From positions 113,277 to 177,276 of the forward strand of contig NZ_BMGL01000009.1 in NCBI RefSeq assembly GCF_014640175.1: a stretch of DNA of 64,000 nt, read 5' to 3'. The position numbers were made by a program, and so were the translations under genes. This DNA is from Psychroflexus salis (GTDB lineage Bacteria; Bacteroidota; Bacteroidia; Flavobacteriales; Flavobacteriaceae). Below the pieces are notes generated by a model. That model was not told where the DNA came from. It saw nothing but the letters and a program-made list of their open reading frames with translations, and searched no databases. The stretch's first letter is position 1. Each line of letters begins with the position of its first letter. Shown here one piece after another: positions 17,527 through 26,032 of this stretch.

Positions 17527-18657
17527 TTATTTCTTGTTTTCCAAAGATAAAAATTTTACATCACCTTGTTGCGTGCTTTGATCGCTACCAAGCATTAAAT
17601 TTTGCATTCTAGGAATAATTCTAAATTTAAAGGGAGTACGTTTTAGTTGGCGCATAAACAAAATAATTTCTGCATAACCTAGATAAGTTGCGTCAAAAAC
17701 AAGAAGCGCGTTTTGGGGTTTTAGCTGAAGTAATTCTTCTTCCGAAATTAGAACACATTCGTATTCCTTTACTAAGCTTTGCAATAAACTTTGGGAATCG
17801 GAAACTAAAAAAAGCTTTCTAGCTTGCGTTTTAAATTCTTTTTTAGTTGCTACTCCTAAACTAAGTTGTTGTGCTAGTTTTAAACCTACACTTACTAAAC
17901 CTACTGAAAATGCATTGGTTTTAAAGTGTTTTTTGTAAAATAATTGCATTGCTCCAAAAAACCGATTTCTGAAGCTTTTATCCTTTATTGTGCTTTCTCC
18001 CTTAAAATGTAAACAAGAAAGACTTCCCAGATAATAATTTTGGAAACCGTTTTTTAAAAATTGATAACTTAAATCAATATCTTCTCCGTACATAAAATAA
18101 GCTTCATCTAATCCACCAACTTGTAAATAGCGTTCTTTTTGCATCAACATAAACGCACCTACTAAAATAGAAACTTCACCTATTTGATTTTTAGTTAAGT
18201 GGTTAGCATAATAAGATTTATCGAAGCCACAAAGTTTAGCCATTGCCACTTTGGGTGTTGGAATATTTCGCTTAGATTCGGGTAAAAAATTACCACTCCC
18301 ATCGATAAGTTGAATACCTAAAGCCCCCAAATTAGGATATTTCTCAGCAAATTGTAAGGCTTCTTTAAAACAATTTTCGGGTATAACTGTATCTGGGTTA
18401 AGTAAACAAATGTAATGGCCTTTAGCGTGTTGTATAGCTATATTGTTTCCTTTAGAAAAACCTAAATTTTCTGGAATTGGTATTTGTTTTACACTGGGAA
18501 AAAACTGACTTAACAGGCGTAAACTTTCATCTTGCGAATTATTGTCGGCAACAATAATTTCAGCTTTAATGCCTGAAACCGCTTTAATAACGGAATCTAC
18601 ACATAGCAACAAATGCGCGGGTACTTTGTAATTTAAAATAATAACCGATAGCTCCAC
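17527..18657 (-). CDS. Family 2 glycosyltransferase
   Basis: A 376-residue GT-A enzyme. The N-terminus MELSVIILNYKVPAHL, the nucleotide-sugar segment IIVADNNSQDESL, the metal-binding CLLNPDTVIPE and the acceptor-side MYGEDIDLSYQFLKNGF are all family 2 hallmarks, closest in style to rhamnosyltransferases of O-antigen or capsule pathways. The C-terminal 130 residues lack recognisable motifs. It starts 3 bases downstream of recR on the same strand, so co-transcription is likely although the functions are unrelated. Donor and acceptor are unknown. Confidence 0.87.
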   Translation of the reverse strand: MELSVIILNYKVPAHLLLCVDSVIKAVSGIKAEIIVADNNSQDESLRLLSQFFPSVKQIPIPENLGFSKGNNIAIQHAKGHYICLLNPDTVIPENCFKEALQFAEKYPNLGALGIQLIDGSGNFLPESKRNIPTPKVAMAKLCGFDKSYYANHLTKNQIGEVSILVGAFMLMQKERYLQVGGLDEAYFMYGEDIDLSYQFLKNGFQNYYLGSLSCLHFKGESTIKDKSFRNRFFGAMQLFYKKHFKTNAFSVGLVSVGLKLAQQLSLGVATKKEFKTQARKLFLVSDSQSLLQSLVKEYECVLISEEELLQLKPQNALLVFDATYLGYAEIILFMRQLKRTPFKFRIIPRMQNLMLGSDQSTQQGDVKFLSLENKK

Positions 18658-18660
18658 GCT

Positions 18661-19278
18661 TTAGTTTTTTAGAGAGTTTTGAAAAGGAACTCGATCTACA
18701 ATGCTTCTTCCTAAACTAACCTGGTCGGCAAACTCCAACTCATCACCAACAGAAATACCACGAGCAATGGTAGAAGTAGTAATTGTAAATTCTTTTATTT
18801 GGTTATATATATAAAAATTAGTGGTATCGCCTTCCATTGTGCTACTTAAAGCAAAAATAAGTTCATCTACACTTCCACTACTAACTTTTTCAATTAAACT
18901 TTTAATTTCTAATTGGTTTGGGCCAATACCATCTATAGGGCTAATTTTACCTCCCAAAACATGGTATACTCCTTTATATTGATTGGTATTTTCAATAGCC
19001 ATTACATCACGAATATCTTCTACTACACAAACTAATGCATGATTACGATTAGGATTTGCACAAATTTCACATGTTTTACTGTCACTGATGTTGTTGCATT
19101 TTTCGCAATGTTTAATCTCAGTTTTTAAATTGACTAGGGCTTGTGCTAAATCGGTTGTTCGTTCTAAAGGCTGATTAAGCAAATGCAAAGCTAATCGCAA
19201 GGCTGTGCGTTTACCAATACCAGGCAAATATGAAATTTCTTCAACTGCGTTTTCTAATAATTTCGACGAAAAATCCAT
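18661..19278 (-). CDS. recR: Recombination mediator protein RecR
   Basis: A 205-residue protein of normal length for RecR, which with RecO loads RecA on gapped DNA. The order is: helix-hairpin-helix [17 protein letters not shown] (about 15-31), a four-cysteine zinc motif [19 protein letters not shown] (about 57-75), and a Toprim domain with [27 protein letters not shown] and [14 protein letters not shown]. All four zinc cysteines are present. It is the promoter-proximal gene of the pair with the glycosyltransferase and is divergent from the symporter. Confidence 0.95.
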   Translation of the reverse strand: MDFSSKLLENAVEEISYLPGIGKRTALRLALHLLNQPLERTTDLAQALVNLKTEIKHCEKCNNISDSKTCEICANPNRNHALVCVVEDIRDVMAIENTNQYKGVYHVLGGKISPIDGIGPNQLEIKSLIEKVSSGSVDELIFALSSTMEGDTTNFYIYNQIKEFTITTSTIARGISVGDELEFADQVSLGRSIVDRVPFQNSLKN

Positions 19279-19335
19279 TCTAATTTTTTCTGCTTCAAAA
19301 ATACAATAATAAGTAGCCTTACTAAGCTAATTTAC

Positions 19336-19343
19336 TAATTTTG
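19336..19343 (+). promoter_or_regulatory. -7 element TAATTTTG of the sodium:solute symporter gene
   Basis: An exact TAnnTTTG match ends 17 bases before the symporter ATG at 19361, in the 82-base gap with recR. No TTG is found at the usual -33 distance, so only the -7 half is supported. Confidence 0.45.
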
Positions 19344-19360
19344 TAGACATATTTACATTT

Positions 19361-20824
19361 ATGCAACCCATTTACATACTTGCGCTAATTGCCGTTTACT
19401 TTGGCGTATTAATTTTCATATCATATTTAACAGGAAAAGAAGATTCTAACGCTGCATTTTTTAAAGCTGAAGGAAAATCGCCTTGGTACATTGTGGCTTT
19501 TGGCATGGTTGGCGCATCATTATCTGGCGTAACTTTTATTTCAGTTCCTGGTTGGGTTGGCGATGCTCAATTTAGCTATATGCAAGTAGTTTTAGGCTAT
19601 TTAGCTGGCTATTTTATTATTGCTTTTGTATTGCTTCCTATTTATTATTCGCTGAATGTAACTTCTATTTATCAATATTTAGAACAACGCTTTGGAATGG
19701 TGAGTTACCGAACTGGTGCTTTCTTTTTCTTTGTTTCTAGAGTGCTCGGTGCTTCGTTTCGCTTATTTTTAGTGGCAACAGTTTTACAGTATTTTGTTTT
19801 TGAAGCTTGGGGCGTTCCTTATTTTGTAACCGTAATTTTATCGATTTTACTCATTTGGATTTACACTGCGCGTGGTGGAATAAAAACCATAGTTTGGACT
19901 GATACGCTTCAAACTTTTTTTATGCTAGGTTCGGTTGTAATTGCAGTTTATTATATCAGTGCAGCGTTAAATTGGCAGCTGGTAGATTTTTGGCAAGCAG
20001 AAGAGCTAAAACAATATACCAAAGCCTTTCATTTTGATTCAGTTTTAGCGAAGGACTACTTTTGGAAATCTTTTATCAGCGGGATGTTTATTACCATATG
20101 TATGACGGGTTTAGACCAAGATATGATGCAAAAAAACTTAACTTGTAAAAGTTTAAAAGATGCCAAAAAAAACGTGCTTTCCTACGGAATGGTATTTATT
20201 CCTGTAAACTTGGCTTTTTTATTCTTAGGGGCTTTGTTATTTATTTATGCCGAGCAACAAGGTATTGCCATTCCTGTTTTAGATGGAAAAGCCAAAACCG
20301 ATTTACTCTTTCCTGAAATTGCTTTAAATGCTGGCTTACCCATTGGGTTGAGTATTATATTTATTTTAGGCTTAATAGCTGCTGCCTATTCTAGTGCCGA
20401 TAGTGCTCTAACTTCGCTTACTACCAGTTTTTGTGTTGATTTTTTAGCGATTGAAAAACGCGAAGCATTACAGCAAAAAAGCCTTCGAAAAAAAGTACAT
20501 GTTTTAATTAGCCTTGTGCTTGTTTTTGTAATTATTGCTTTTAAATATGTCTTGGATAGTAATGTAATAGACAATTTATTAAAAGTAGCAAGTTATACCT
20601 ATGGACCGCTTTTAGGCTTGTTTAGCTTCGGAATTTTCACTAAATACAAAATTAAAGACCAATGGGTTTGGCTAGTTTCGCTAGTTTCTGTCGGAATTAC
20701 TTTTGGTTTAGGAAGCCTACCCGCTAAATTTTTTGGTGGTTATGAATTTAATTATGAATTACTTATTGTAAATGGAGCATTGACTTTTATTGGTTTAATA
20801 TTGTTGCGTAGAAAGCATGACTAA
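19361..20824 (+). CDS. Sodium:solute symporter (SSS family)
   Basis: A 487-residue integral membrane protein with about 12-13 hydrophobic helices. The family core is seen in [25 protein letters not shown] (helix 1-2 region, in parts), [40 protein letters not shown] and [17 protein letters not shown]. The last segment carries the Ser/Thr residues that help bind sodium in this fold. The substrate (sugar, amino acid, acetate and so on) cannot be read from sequence. It is convergent with the next gene, overlapping it by 30 bases at the 3' ends. Confidence 0.92.
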   Translation: MQPIYILALIAVYFGVLIFISYLTGKEDSNAAFFKAEGKSPWYIVAFGMVGASLSGVTFISVPGWVGDAQFSYMQVVLGYLAGYFIIAFVLLPIYYSLNVTSIYQYLEQRFGMVSYRTGAFFFFVSRVLGASFRLFLVATVLQYFVFEAWGVPYFVTVILSILLIWIYTARGGIKTIVWTDTLQTFFMLGSVVIAVYYISAALNWQLVDFWQAEELKQYTKAFHFDSVLAKDYFWKSFISGMFITICMTGLDQDMMQKNLTCKSLKDAKKNVLSYGMVFIPVNLAFLFLGALLFIYAEQQGIAIPVLDGKAKTDLLFPEIALNAGLPIGLSIIFILGLIAAAYSSADSALTSLTTSFCVDFLAIEKREALQQKSLRKKVHVLISLVLVFVIIAFKYVLDSNVIDNLLKVASYTYGPLLGLFSFGIFTKYKIKDQWVWLVSLVSVGITFGLGSLPAKFFGGYEFNYELLIVNGALTFIGLILLRRKHD

Positions 20825-21187
20825 AGTACAAGCATGCAGAACTTCAATTTGGTTTTGCACTAATAAATTTTGCAAGTCTTGATTTCGCGTACCCGGATTA
20901 AAAATAACTCGCCGTGGGTTTAATTGAAGTAAATAATCGTAAAAATCAGTTTGATTTTTGGCACTTAAGTAAAGTGTTACCGTATCTATATCGTAAAACA
21001 TTTTTTGATATTTAAAAATTCTCACTCCATTAATTTCAGCTTCTTTTGCTCCTACTCCAACCACTGCATAATTATTTTGTTGCAAACTTTGCAAAGCCAT
21101 ATACGCATATCGATTAGGATTTGTAGAAGCGCCTAATATTAAGGTTTTTGTTTTGTTGTTGGCAGAAACTGAGTTTTGTTTAAGCAT
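20795..21187 (-). CDS. CoA-binding domain protein (YccU-like)
   Basis: A 130-residue Rossmann-fold protein: [21 protein letters not shown] at the N-terminus (first 20 residues of the motif) and [16 protein letters not shown] near the end match the CoA_binding_2 family. Members bind CoA, but the function is unknown. Its 3' end overlaps the symporter gene by 30 bases in convergent orientation. A good promoter match lies upstream at 21213-21243. Confidence 0.82.
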   Translation of the reverse strand: MLKQNSVSANNKTKTLILGASTNPNRYAYMALQSLQQNNYAVVGVGAKEAEINGVRIFKYQKMFYDIDTVTLYLSAKNQTDFYDYLLQLNPRRVIFNPGTRNQDLQNLLVQNQIEVLHACTLVMLSTQQY

Positions 21188-21212
21188 CTTTAATGTTTGA
21201 TTTACAGTAAGT

Positions 21213-21243
21213 TAAAATTAGTTAAAATTGTAACATTTCGCAA
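21213..21243 (-). promoter_or_regulatory. Predicted promoter of the CoA-binding protein gene (TTG-N20-TAATTTTA)
   Basis: Read on the minus strand, TTG (21243-21241) is followed after 20 bases by TAATTTTA (21220-21213), one mismatch from TAnnTTTG. The ATG at 21187 lies 26 bases further on. Confidence 0.45.
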
Positions 21244-21328
21244 TATGCAGCGTTTAATAGGTAGTAAATGAAAACAACTTAATTTGAATTAGCCGTTCTA
21301 AATTAGAAAATTCATTTTGTTTATACAG

Positions 21329-21357
21329 GGAGTTGATGCCAATATCAGCTCCTTTTT
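21329..21357 (+). terminator. Plus-strand intrinsic terminator without an obvious gene in front
   Basis: ggagttgat (21329-21337) pairs with atcagctcc (21344-21352), with one G-U pair, and is followed by five T residues. On the minus strand the hairpin lacks a T-run, so it works in the plus direction. The nearest plus-strand gene ends 500 bases upstream. Confidence 0.6.
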
Positions 21358-21364
21358 AATTTAT

Positions 21365-22375
21365 TTAAGCCCAACGAATAATAGCACTTCCCCACGTAAA
21401 TCCGCTACCAAAAGCAGCTAAAACCAGAACATCGCCAGACTTAATTTTTCCTTCTTCCCAAGCTTCAGTTAACGCAATAGGTATAGAAGCTGCTGTTGTA
21501 TTCCCGTAACGTTGAATGTTATTGTAGACTTGCTCATCCTTCAACTGAAACTTTTTCTGTATAAATTGAGAAATCCGCAAGTTGGCTTGGTGTGGAATCA
21601 ACATATTGATATCTGAAACATCCAGTTCATTATAAGCTAAACCTTCATGAATTACTTCAGAAAAACGCATCACCGCATTTTTAAATACCAATTGGCCATT
21701 CATATACGGATAATATGGGATATTTTCTTGTGGATTATCTTTCATGATTTCGGGAACCCAATAATTGGTACTTGGTCCTATCAGCGAAAGTTCTTTAGCA
21801 AATTCTCCTTGCGAGTGTAAATGGGTAGATAAAATTCCGCTCCCATTTTCTTCGGCACGAGTTAATACCGCTGCTCCTGCTCCATCTCCAAAAATTACGG
21901 AAACAGAACGACCACGCGTGGTAAAATCTAAACCTCCACTATGGTTTTCGCTTCCAATAACCAACACATTTTTGTACATACCGGTTTTGATAAATTGATC
22001 GGCTACCGACAGTCCGTAAATAAAACCTGAACATTGGTTACGCACATCTAGGGCTGGACAAGTTTTTATGCCCAACATATCTTGAATTTGCACACCACAA
22101 CCTGGAAAATAATAATCTGGACTTAAGGTAGCAAACACGATTAAATCAATTTCATTTTTTTTGATTTTTGCACGCTCGATGGCTTGTAATGCGGCTTTTT
22201 TACCCATAACCGCTGTAGTATCTTCCGTATTTTTATCGATGTGTCTGCGCTCTTTTATTCCGGTACGCTCTGTGATCCATTCGTCTGTAGTATCCATTAT
22301 TTTGGATAAGTCGTGATTAGTAACCACATTTTCGGGTACGTATTTTCCTAATCCGGCAATTTTTGACTGAAACAT
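21365..22375 (-). CDS. fabH: Beta-ketoacyl-ACP synthase III
   Basis: A thiolase-fold enzyme that starts fatty acid synthesis by condensing acyl-CoA with malonyl-ACP. The catalytic triad is visible: Cys in LDVRNQCSGFIYGLSVA, His in LIPHQANLRI and Asn in RYGNTTAASIPIAL. Other family segments are TDEWITERTGIKERR and VIFGDGAGAAVL. I start at MFQSKIAGLG (ATG 22375); the open frame extends six codons upstream to an ATG at 22393 with no extra conserved sequence. There are no other fab genes beside it, so it may be an additional copy alongside one in a fatty-acid cluster elsewhere. Confidence 0.92.
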   Translation of the reverse strand: MFQSKIAGLGKYVPENVVTNHDLSKIMDTTDEWITERTGIKERRHIDKNTEDTTAVMGKKAALQAIERAKIKKNEIDLIVFATLSPDYYFPGCGVQIQDMLGIKTCPALDVRNQCSGFIYGLSVADQFIKTGMYKNVLVIGSENHSGGLDFTTRGRSVSVIFGDGAGAAVLTRAEENGSGILSTHLHSQGEFAKELSLIGPSTNYWVPEIMKDNPQENIPYYPYMNGQLVFKNAVMRFSEVIHEGLAYNELDVSDINMLIPHQANLRISQFIQKKFQLKDEQVYNNIQRYGNTTAASIPIALTEAWEEGKIKSGDVLVLAAFGSGFTWGSAIIRWA

Positions 22376-22474
22376 AAGCTTGAAAAATTTCAAATAATTA
22401 AGTTCCCAATATACGGAATATTATGATTTTGATAAGTAAAGGACAGAATATTTAATAAATGTTGAATTTAAAAA

Positions 22475-22657
22475 CATTAGTGTCCGACAAAACATTTTAA
22501 AAGTGGGATTTCCAATAAAGGATTTCCCACTTTTTTATATCTTCAATTTTCGCCAAAAAAAAGAGATATGAACAAAAGTACGAACTTTAGCGGAACACCT
22601 GTTGTTAAACAAATTTTACACTACATTTCATCATCTGATATTTGTCGGACACTAATG
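22475..22657 (+). mobile_element. 183-bp MITE derived from an IS4-type (DUF4372) insertion sequence
   Basis: The ends are a perfect 17-bp inverted repeat, cattagtgtccgacaaa (22475-22491) and tttgtcggacactaatg (22641-22657). Inside, an ATG at 22568 opens a frame starting MNKSTNFSGTPVVKQILHYI, which resembles the first residues of IS4-family transposases with an N-terminal DUF4372 (usually MNKST.FSG.P...Q.L..I). The frame then runs straight into the right inverted repeat. The body of the transposase is missing, so the element is non-autonomous. An internal hairpin with a T-run acts as a terminator near the left end. No clear target-site duplication is seen. Confidence 0.72.
22499..22537 (+). 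terminator. Terminator-like hairpin inside the MITE
   Basis: aaaagtggga (22499-22508) pairs with tcccactttt (22525-22534), and the T-run continues to 22536. In IS elements such a hairpin upstream of the transposase start shields it from outside transcription. Confidence 0.6.
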
Positions 22658-22730
22658 ATAAAAAATGAGTACCCTTTTTACAAGATGGATTGCTTGTATT
22701 CAATTTCAAACTTTCTATAGTTTTGAAAGA

Positions 22731-22833
22731 GCAATTATCTCATGGAAAAACCTATCTTTATTTTGTGAATTGGATGTGTTTTGCATGTCTTAAATTGGTG
22801 AGTGCTTCTACCTTGTAGAAGCATTCTCTTTTT
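22731..22833 (+). ncRNA. Predicted small RNA with its own promoter and terminator
   Basis: TTG (22694-22696), a 21-base spacer and TAGTTTTG (22718-22725) form an exact Bacteroidota promoter. About 100 bases later comes a strong terminator: gcttctac (22804-22811) with gtagaagc (22815-22822), extended by gag (22800-22802) and ctc (22826-22828), then five T residues (22829-22833). No reading frame with coding character lies between, and both flanking genes are on the other strand. The RNA would be about 103 nt. Identity and target are unknown; a 6S-type RNA is unlikely because a better candidate is at 25848-26016. Confidence 0.5.
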
Positions 22834-23033
22834 AAATTAATCTAGGAATGGTGACAAAGTTTTAATAGTTAATACTACAAATCAAAAAAAAACGTAACCA
22901 GCAAGAAATTAGACGTTAAACTTTAAATTCTTGTTAAAATTTACTTTTTCAATGGATTCATATTCAAAAAAAGAAAGCACGCTTCATCTTAAAAAGAATC
23001 AACGTGCTTCCCAACCAACCTAACCAATCTTAG

Positions 23034-24344
23034 TTAGTTTAAGTACTGCTTATAATCGTTTACTTGAATATTAGCTTTTAAATCGTTCAGCAAATTGTAT
23101 AATCCAAAAAATGTACGATTGATGTATAGAAAATGTTTGCTTCCGCGATTACCATTCATTTTACGCAATTGTTTATCACTACTGTATTTTTCACTTAAAT
23201 TGGATATTTTACCCCAAAATTCTTCATCTCCAAAATCGAAAGTTTCACTGTGGAATGGTTGGGTAAATAAACTCAACATTTCATGAAACAAATCAGTAAA
23301 ATATTCCACTTCATCAGGCTTATCGTCTGGTCGTAAAATTTCCAATTGCTTCAATTTTTCTTGAAAAAATGCTCTATTATTGATGTTTTTGGGTACTGCC
23401 AATTCAAAATACGGCGTATAAAATTCATCAGGAATTTTCTTCATGCAACCAAAATCAATCGCAATTAATTCATCTTGATCATTGATTAAAAAATTACCCG
23501 GATGTGGGTCGGCATGCACTTCCTTTAAATGATGAATTTGATACATGTAAAAATTCCAAAGCGTTTGTCCAATTTTATTTCCTTGCTCTTGCGTAAAATC
23601 GGTTTTAGCAAATTCAGACAAATGCATTCCCTGCATCCAATCCATGGTAATGATTCGCTCGCTAGACATATCTTCATAATACACTGGGAACTTTAAATTC
23701 GGGATGTGTTTACAAGCTTCAGATATGGCTTTGCTTTGTTTTACTTCTAAAATATAATCGGTTTCTTCTAACAATTTATCTTCAACTTCCTTGAAATATT
23801 TGTCAGAATCTTTTCCTTTAATATTAAACATCTTTAAAGCAACAGGCTTTACCATTTTTAAATCTGAACTTATACTTTCGGCGACACCAGGGTATTGAAT
23901 TTTCACAGCAAGTTTTCTCCCATCTTTTTCTGCTTTGTGTACCTGACCAATACTGGCCGCATTTACCGAATCTGGTGTAAACTGATCGTATATATTTTCA
24001 GGATAATCGCCTTGATATTGTTTAAAGGTTTTTCTAACCAAAGGAGCTGACAACGGCGGAACGCTAAATTGTGCCAAAGAAAATTTTTCAACATACGCAT
24101 TAGGCAATATGTTTTTTTCCATGGAAAGCATTTGCGCAACTTTTAAAGCGCTTCCTTTCAAACTTTTTAAACCGTCGTAAATATCAGATGCATTGTCATT
24201 ATCCAATTCATCGCGTGTTAACTTTGGATTGAAAGCTTTTTTTGAATAATATTTCAGGTAATTCCCACCAATTTTAGCTCCAGTTGAAACCATTTTGGAA
24301 GTGCGGCCTAATTTGCCCGTTGGTATTTTATCTAAAGTTTTCAT
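23034..24344 (-). CDS. AarF/UbiB/ABC1-family atypical kinase
   Basis: A 436-residue UbiB-like kinase. It has the family-specific LKGSALKVAQMLSME motif near residues 60-74 (the KxGQ motif, here KVAQ), the Ala-rich loop NAASIGQVHKAE replacing the normal glycine loop, the catalytic-loop segment EVHADPHPGNFLI and the metal-binding AIDFGCMKKI. Relatives are ATPases needed for quinone synthesis or lipid homeostasis at membranes, but the substrate is not established. It follows the TetR-like gene by 7 bases and is probably controlled by it. Confidence 0.9.
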   Translation of the reverse strand: MKTLDKIPTGKLGRTSKMVSTGAKIGGNYLKYYSKKAFNPKLTRDELDNDNASDIYDGLKSLKGSALKVAQMLSMEKNILPNAYVEKFSLAQFSVPPLSAPLVRKTFKQYQGDYPENIYDQFTPDSVNAASIGQVHKAEKDGRKLAVKIQYPGVAESISSDLKMVKPVALKMFNIKGKDSDKYFKEVEDKLLEETDYILEVKQSKAISEACKHIPNLKFPVYYEDMSSERIITMDWMQGMHLSEFAKTDFTQEQGNKIGQTLWNFYMYQIHHLKEVHADPHPGNFLINDQDELIAIDFGCMKKIPDEFYTPYFELAVPKNINNRAFFQEKLKQLEILRPDDKPDEVEYFTDLFHEMLSLFTQPFHSETFDFGDEEFWGKISNLSEKYSSDKQLRKMNGNRGSKHFLYINRTFFGLYNLLNDLKANIQVNDYKQYLN

Positions 24345-24351
24345 GTAGTAT

Positions 24352-25017
24352 TTATCGGTTCATTTGTTCTTTGTAAAGAAATTTTCCAAAATCGAAAACT
24401 TTCTCTAATGGGGTGTTATCAAACACATCAAAAATGGTATTGACGGATTTTTCAATAGCTACATCGGTTTTTTCGAAATTAGGAGAAGTATCATCTTTCC
24501 AAAATTTCAACAAGAAAAGAAATTGAATCCAAGCACCTTCAGAGAAAACAGATTCGGAATTTTTTAAGAAATTAAATTTCTTATCGTCGTTATCGTCTTC
24601 TATTAATTCCTTAGCAAAAGATTTAATATTTTTCCTTAAACCTTTCAATTGATTCATGTTTTTCATCATGTCTTCGTGTTCAGCTAGAGCCATTAAAACA
24701 TAACTTCGGTTAGCAGAAAGAATTTCAAAAAAAGTAAAGAAAAAGGTAAGCATTTTTTCACGGCTACCATATTGCGATACTTCTTCATTTTTGTGCATTA
24801 AAGAAGTGGTGTTTTCAAAAAAAGCTGTCCAAATTCCGTTGCGTAATGCTTCAAAACTGCCAAAGAATTGATAAAAATCATTTTCTTCAAAGTCATGGTC
24901 TTTAGCAAATTTATACACCGATTTTGGATATTTTTCGTGGGTTAAAACGTAATCCATGTATAAACTAATCAGTTTATGTTGGTCTAATTTTTTTTTGGTT
25001 TTAGTTTTAGCTGGCAT
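24352..25017 (-). CDS. TetR-like transcriptional regulator
   Basis: A 221-residue, all-helical protein with an N-terminal helix-turn-helix region (SVYKFAKDHDFEENDFYQFFGSFEALRNGIW in parts, residues about 38-68) in TetR style, where the recognition helix normally reads .TLY.HF..KE.L. The rest is a helical ligand or dimerisation domain. It is the first gene of a two-gene unit with the AarF-type kinase, and such units are common in flavobacteria, so the kinase gene is its likely target. A candidate operator AACAA-N5-TTGTT lies at 25072-25086. The HTH is divergent, so the assignment is moderate. Confidence 0.78.
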   Translation of the reverse strand: MPAKTKTKKKLDQHKLISLYMDYVLTHEKYPKSVYKFAKDHDFEENDFYQFFGSFEALRNGIWTAFFENTTSLMHKNEEVSQYGSREKMLTFFFTFFEILSANRSYVLMALAEHEDMMKNMNQLKGLRKNIKSFAKELIEDDNDDKKFNFLKNSESVFSEGAWIQFLFLLKFWKDDTSPNFEKTDVAIEKSVNTIFDVFDNTPLEKVFDFGKFLYKEQMNR

Positions 25018-25032
25018 AAAGAATCTTTTCTA

Positions 25033-25086
25033 CAAAGATAGCCATTGTTTAATCTTTCGTTTAAAATGCTAAACAAATGTTTTGTT
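25033..25086 (-). promoter_or_regulatory. Minus-strand -7 element TATCTTTG and candidate TetR-type operator
   Basis: On the minus strand TATCTTTG (25040-25033) is an exact -7 match 16 bases ahead of the TetR-like start. Further upstream is the inverted repeat AACAA-ATGTT-TTGTT (25072-25086), which could be an operator. The repeat is seen directly; its role is inference. Confidence 0.4.
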
Positions 25087-25188
25087 AAATTACCAAGGCA
25101 AAAATGGAGTTAAGATAGGTTTAAAAAGATTGTTATAAATTCAGAAATCATTTCTTTATAAAAAAGCAAAGATTTAGAATAAGAATGC

Positions 25189-25196
25189 TAAATTTG
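25189..25196 (+). promoter_or_regulatory. -7 element TAAATTTG of the zapB-like/zapA unit
   Basis: An exact TAnnTTTG match. The predicted start of transcription is near 25201-25204, about 20 bases before the ATG at 25224. No clear -33 TTG. Confidence 0.45.
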
Positions 25197-25223
25197 CATT
25201 GATGGTAATTTGTGTTGAAAAAA

Positions 25224-25514
25224 ATGAAGAATACCTTAGCGTATATTGATTTACTAGAAGTTAGCATAAAAAAACTCATTGCCAAAAAACAAGAGCTTAG
25301 TGATGAAAATAAAAAGTTGAATGTTTCTTTACTAGAAATTGAGCATCATCAAAAAGCTTTATACAATGAGATTGAACGCTTGCAAAAGGAAAACCAGACG
25401 CTTAAAAACGCAAATGCCATTTTAGGTAGTACTGAATTTAAAAGGGAAACCAAATTAAAGATTAATAGTTTAATTAAGGAAATAGATCAGTGTATAATCC
25501 AACTTGCTGAATAA
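25224..25514 (+). CDS. ZapB-like coiled-coil protein
   Basis: A protein of about 96 residues that is almost entirely coiled coil with regular Leu heptads (LLEVSIKKLIAKKQEL, LLEIEHHQKALYNEIERL, KENQTLKNANAIL). It lies directly before zapA with an 11-base overlap, the place where flavobacteria usually carry a ZapB-like or cell-division-associated coiled-coil gene. Sequence similarity to E. coli ZapB is not something I can show, so the name rests on context. The frame extends upstream to GTG 25212 and TTG 25215; I prefer ATG 25224 because it lies well inside the predicted mRNA. Confidence 0.68.
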   Translation: MKNTLAYIDLLEVSIKKLIAKKQELSDENKKLNVSLLEIEHHQKALYNEIERLQKENQTLKNANAILGSTEFKRETKLKINSLIKEIDQCIIQLAE

Positions 25515-25815
25515 ACTATATGCTATGGACGAAATACTTAAAATAAAGATTTCAATTGCAGATCGGGTTTATCCGCTGAGCATAAAAGCATCTCAGGAAG
25601 AAGGTTTACGTAAAGCCGCAAAAAAGATTGAAGCGGTTATAAAAAAATACGAACAAAGCTACGCTGTAAGAGACAAACAAGATGTTTTAGCAATGTGTGC
25701 ATTGCAATTTGCAGCAGAAACTGAAAACAACAAGCTTCGAGAAACTAATGGTGATGAATCGATTAACTTAAAACTAGAATCTTTACATAATTTGGTGAAA
25801 AATAATTTGAATTAA
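25504..25815 (+). CDS. zapA: Cell division protein ZapA
   Basis: A 103-residue protein matching ZapA, which bundles FtsZ filaments at the division septum. It has the N-terminal beta part (LKIKISIADRVYPLSI), the link EEGLRKAAKKIEAVIKKY and the C-terminal coiled helix with DVLAMCALQFAAE. ATG 25504 gives an 11-base overlap with the preceding gene; a Met at 25525 (MDEILKIKIS) is the more usual family start. As in other bacteria, 6S RNA follows it. Confidence 0.85.
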   Translation: MLNKLYAMDEILKIKISIADRVYPLSIKASQEEGLRKAAKKIEAVIKKYEQSYAVRDKQDVLAMCALQFAAETENNKLRETNGDESINLKLESLHNLVKNNLN

Positions 25816-25847
25816 ACAACGTTCTTTACATATATATTAACAATACT

Positions 25848-26016
25848 GCCTGTATTAGTTCCTTTTTTGATAAACTCAACGCTTAAATAAATAAAAAGGG
25901 TGAGTTTCAATTGTAAAAGCATGCCTCCTTAGAGTGGATCCTTGATCAGTTGTGTAGCCCTAATCCTGTTTTAAAGGAGTTTATTTCAAAACTAAATACT
26001 AATACAGGCTTTTTTT
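25848..26016 (+). ncRNA. ssrS: 6S RNA
   Basis: A non-coding stretch of about 169 bases between zapA and rny. Its ends pair perfectly: gcctgtattagt (25848-25859) with actaatacaggc (25998-26009), followed by seven T residues (26010-26016). A second paired layer, ctcctt...aaaggag, lies further in (near 25924 and 25975), leaving a large central bubble as 6S RNA requires. The position right after zapA is the conserved place for 6S RNA in many bacteria. A plausible promoter (TTG 25807-25809, TATATTAA 25833-25840) lies upstream. 6S RNA mimics an open promoter and sequesters RNA polymerase in stationary phase. Confidence 0.78.
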
Positions 26017-26032
26017 ATAACTAAATTTAACC

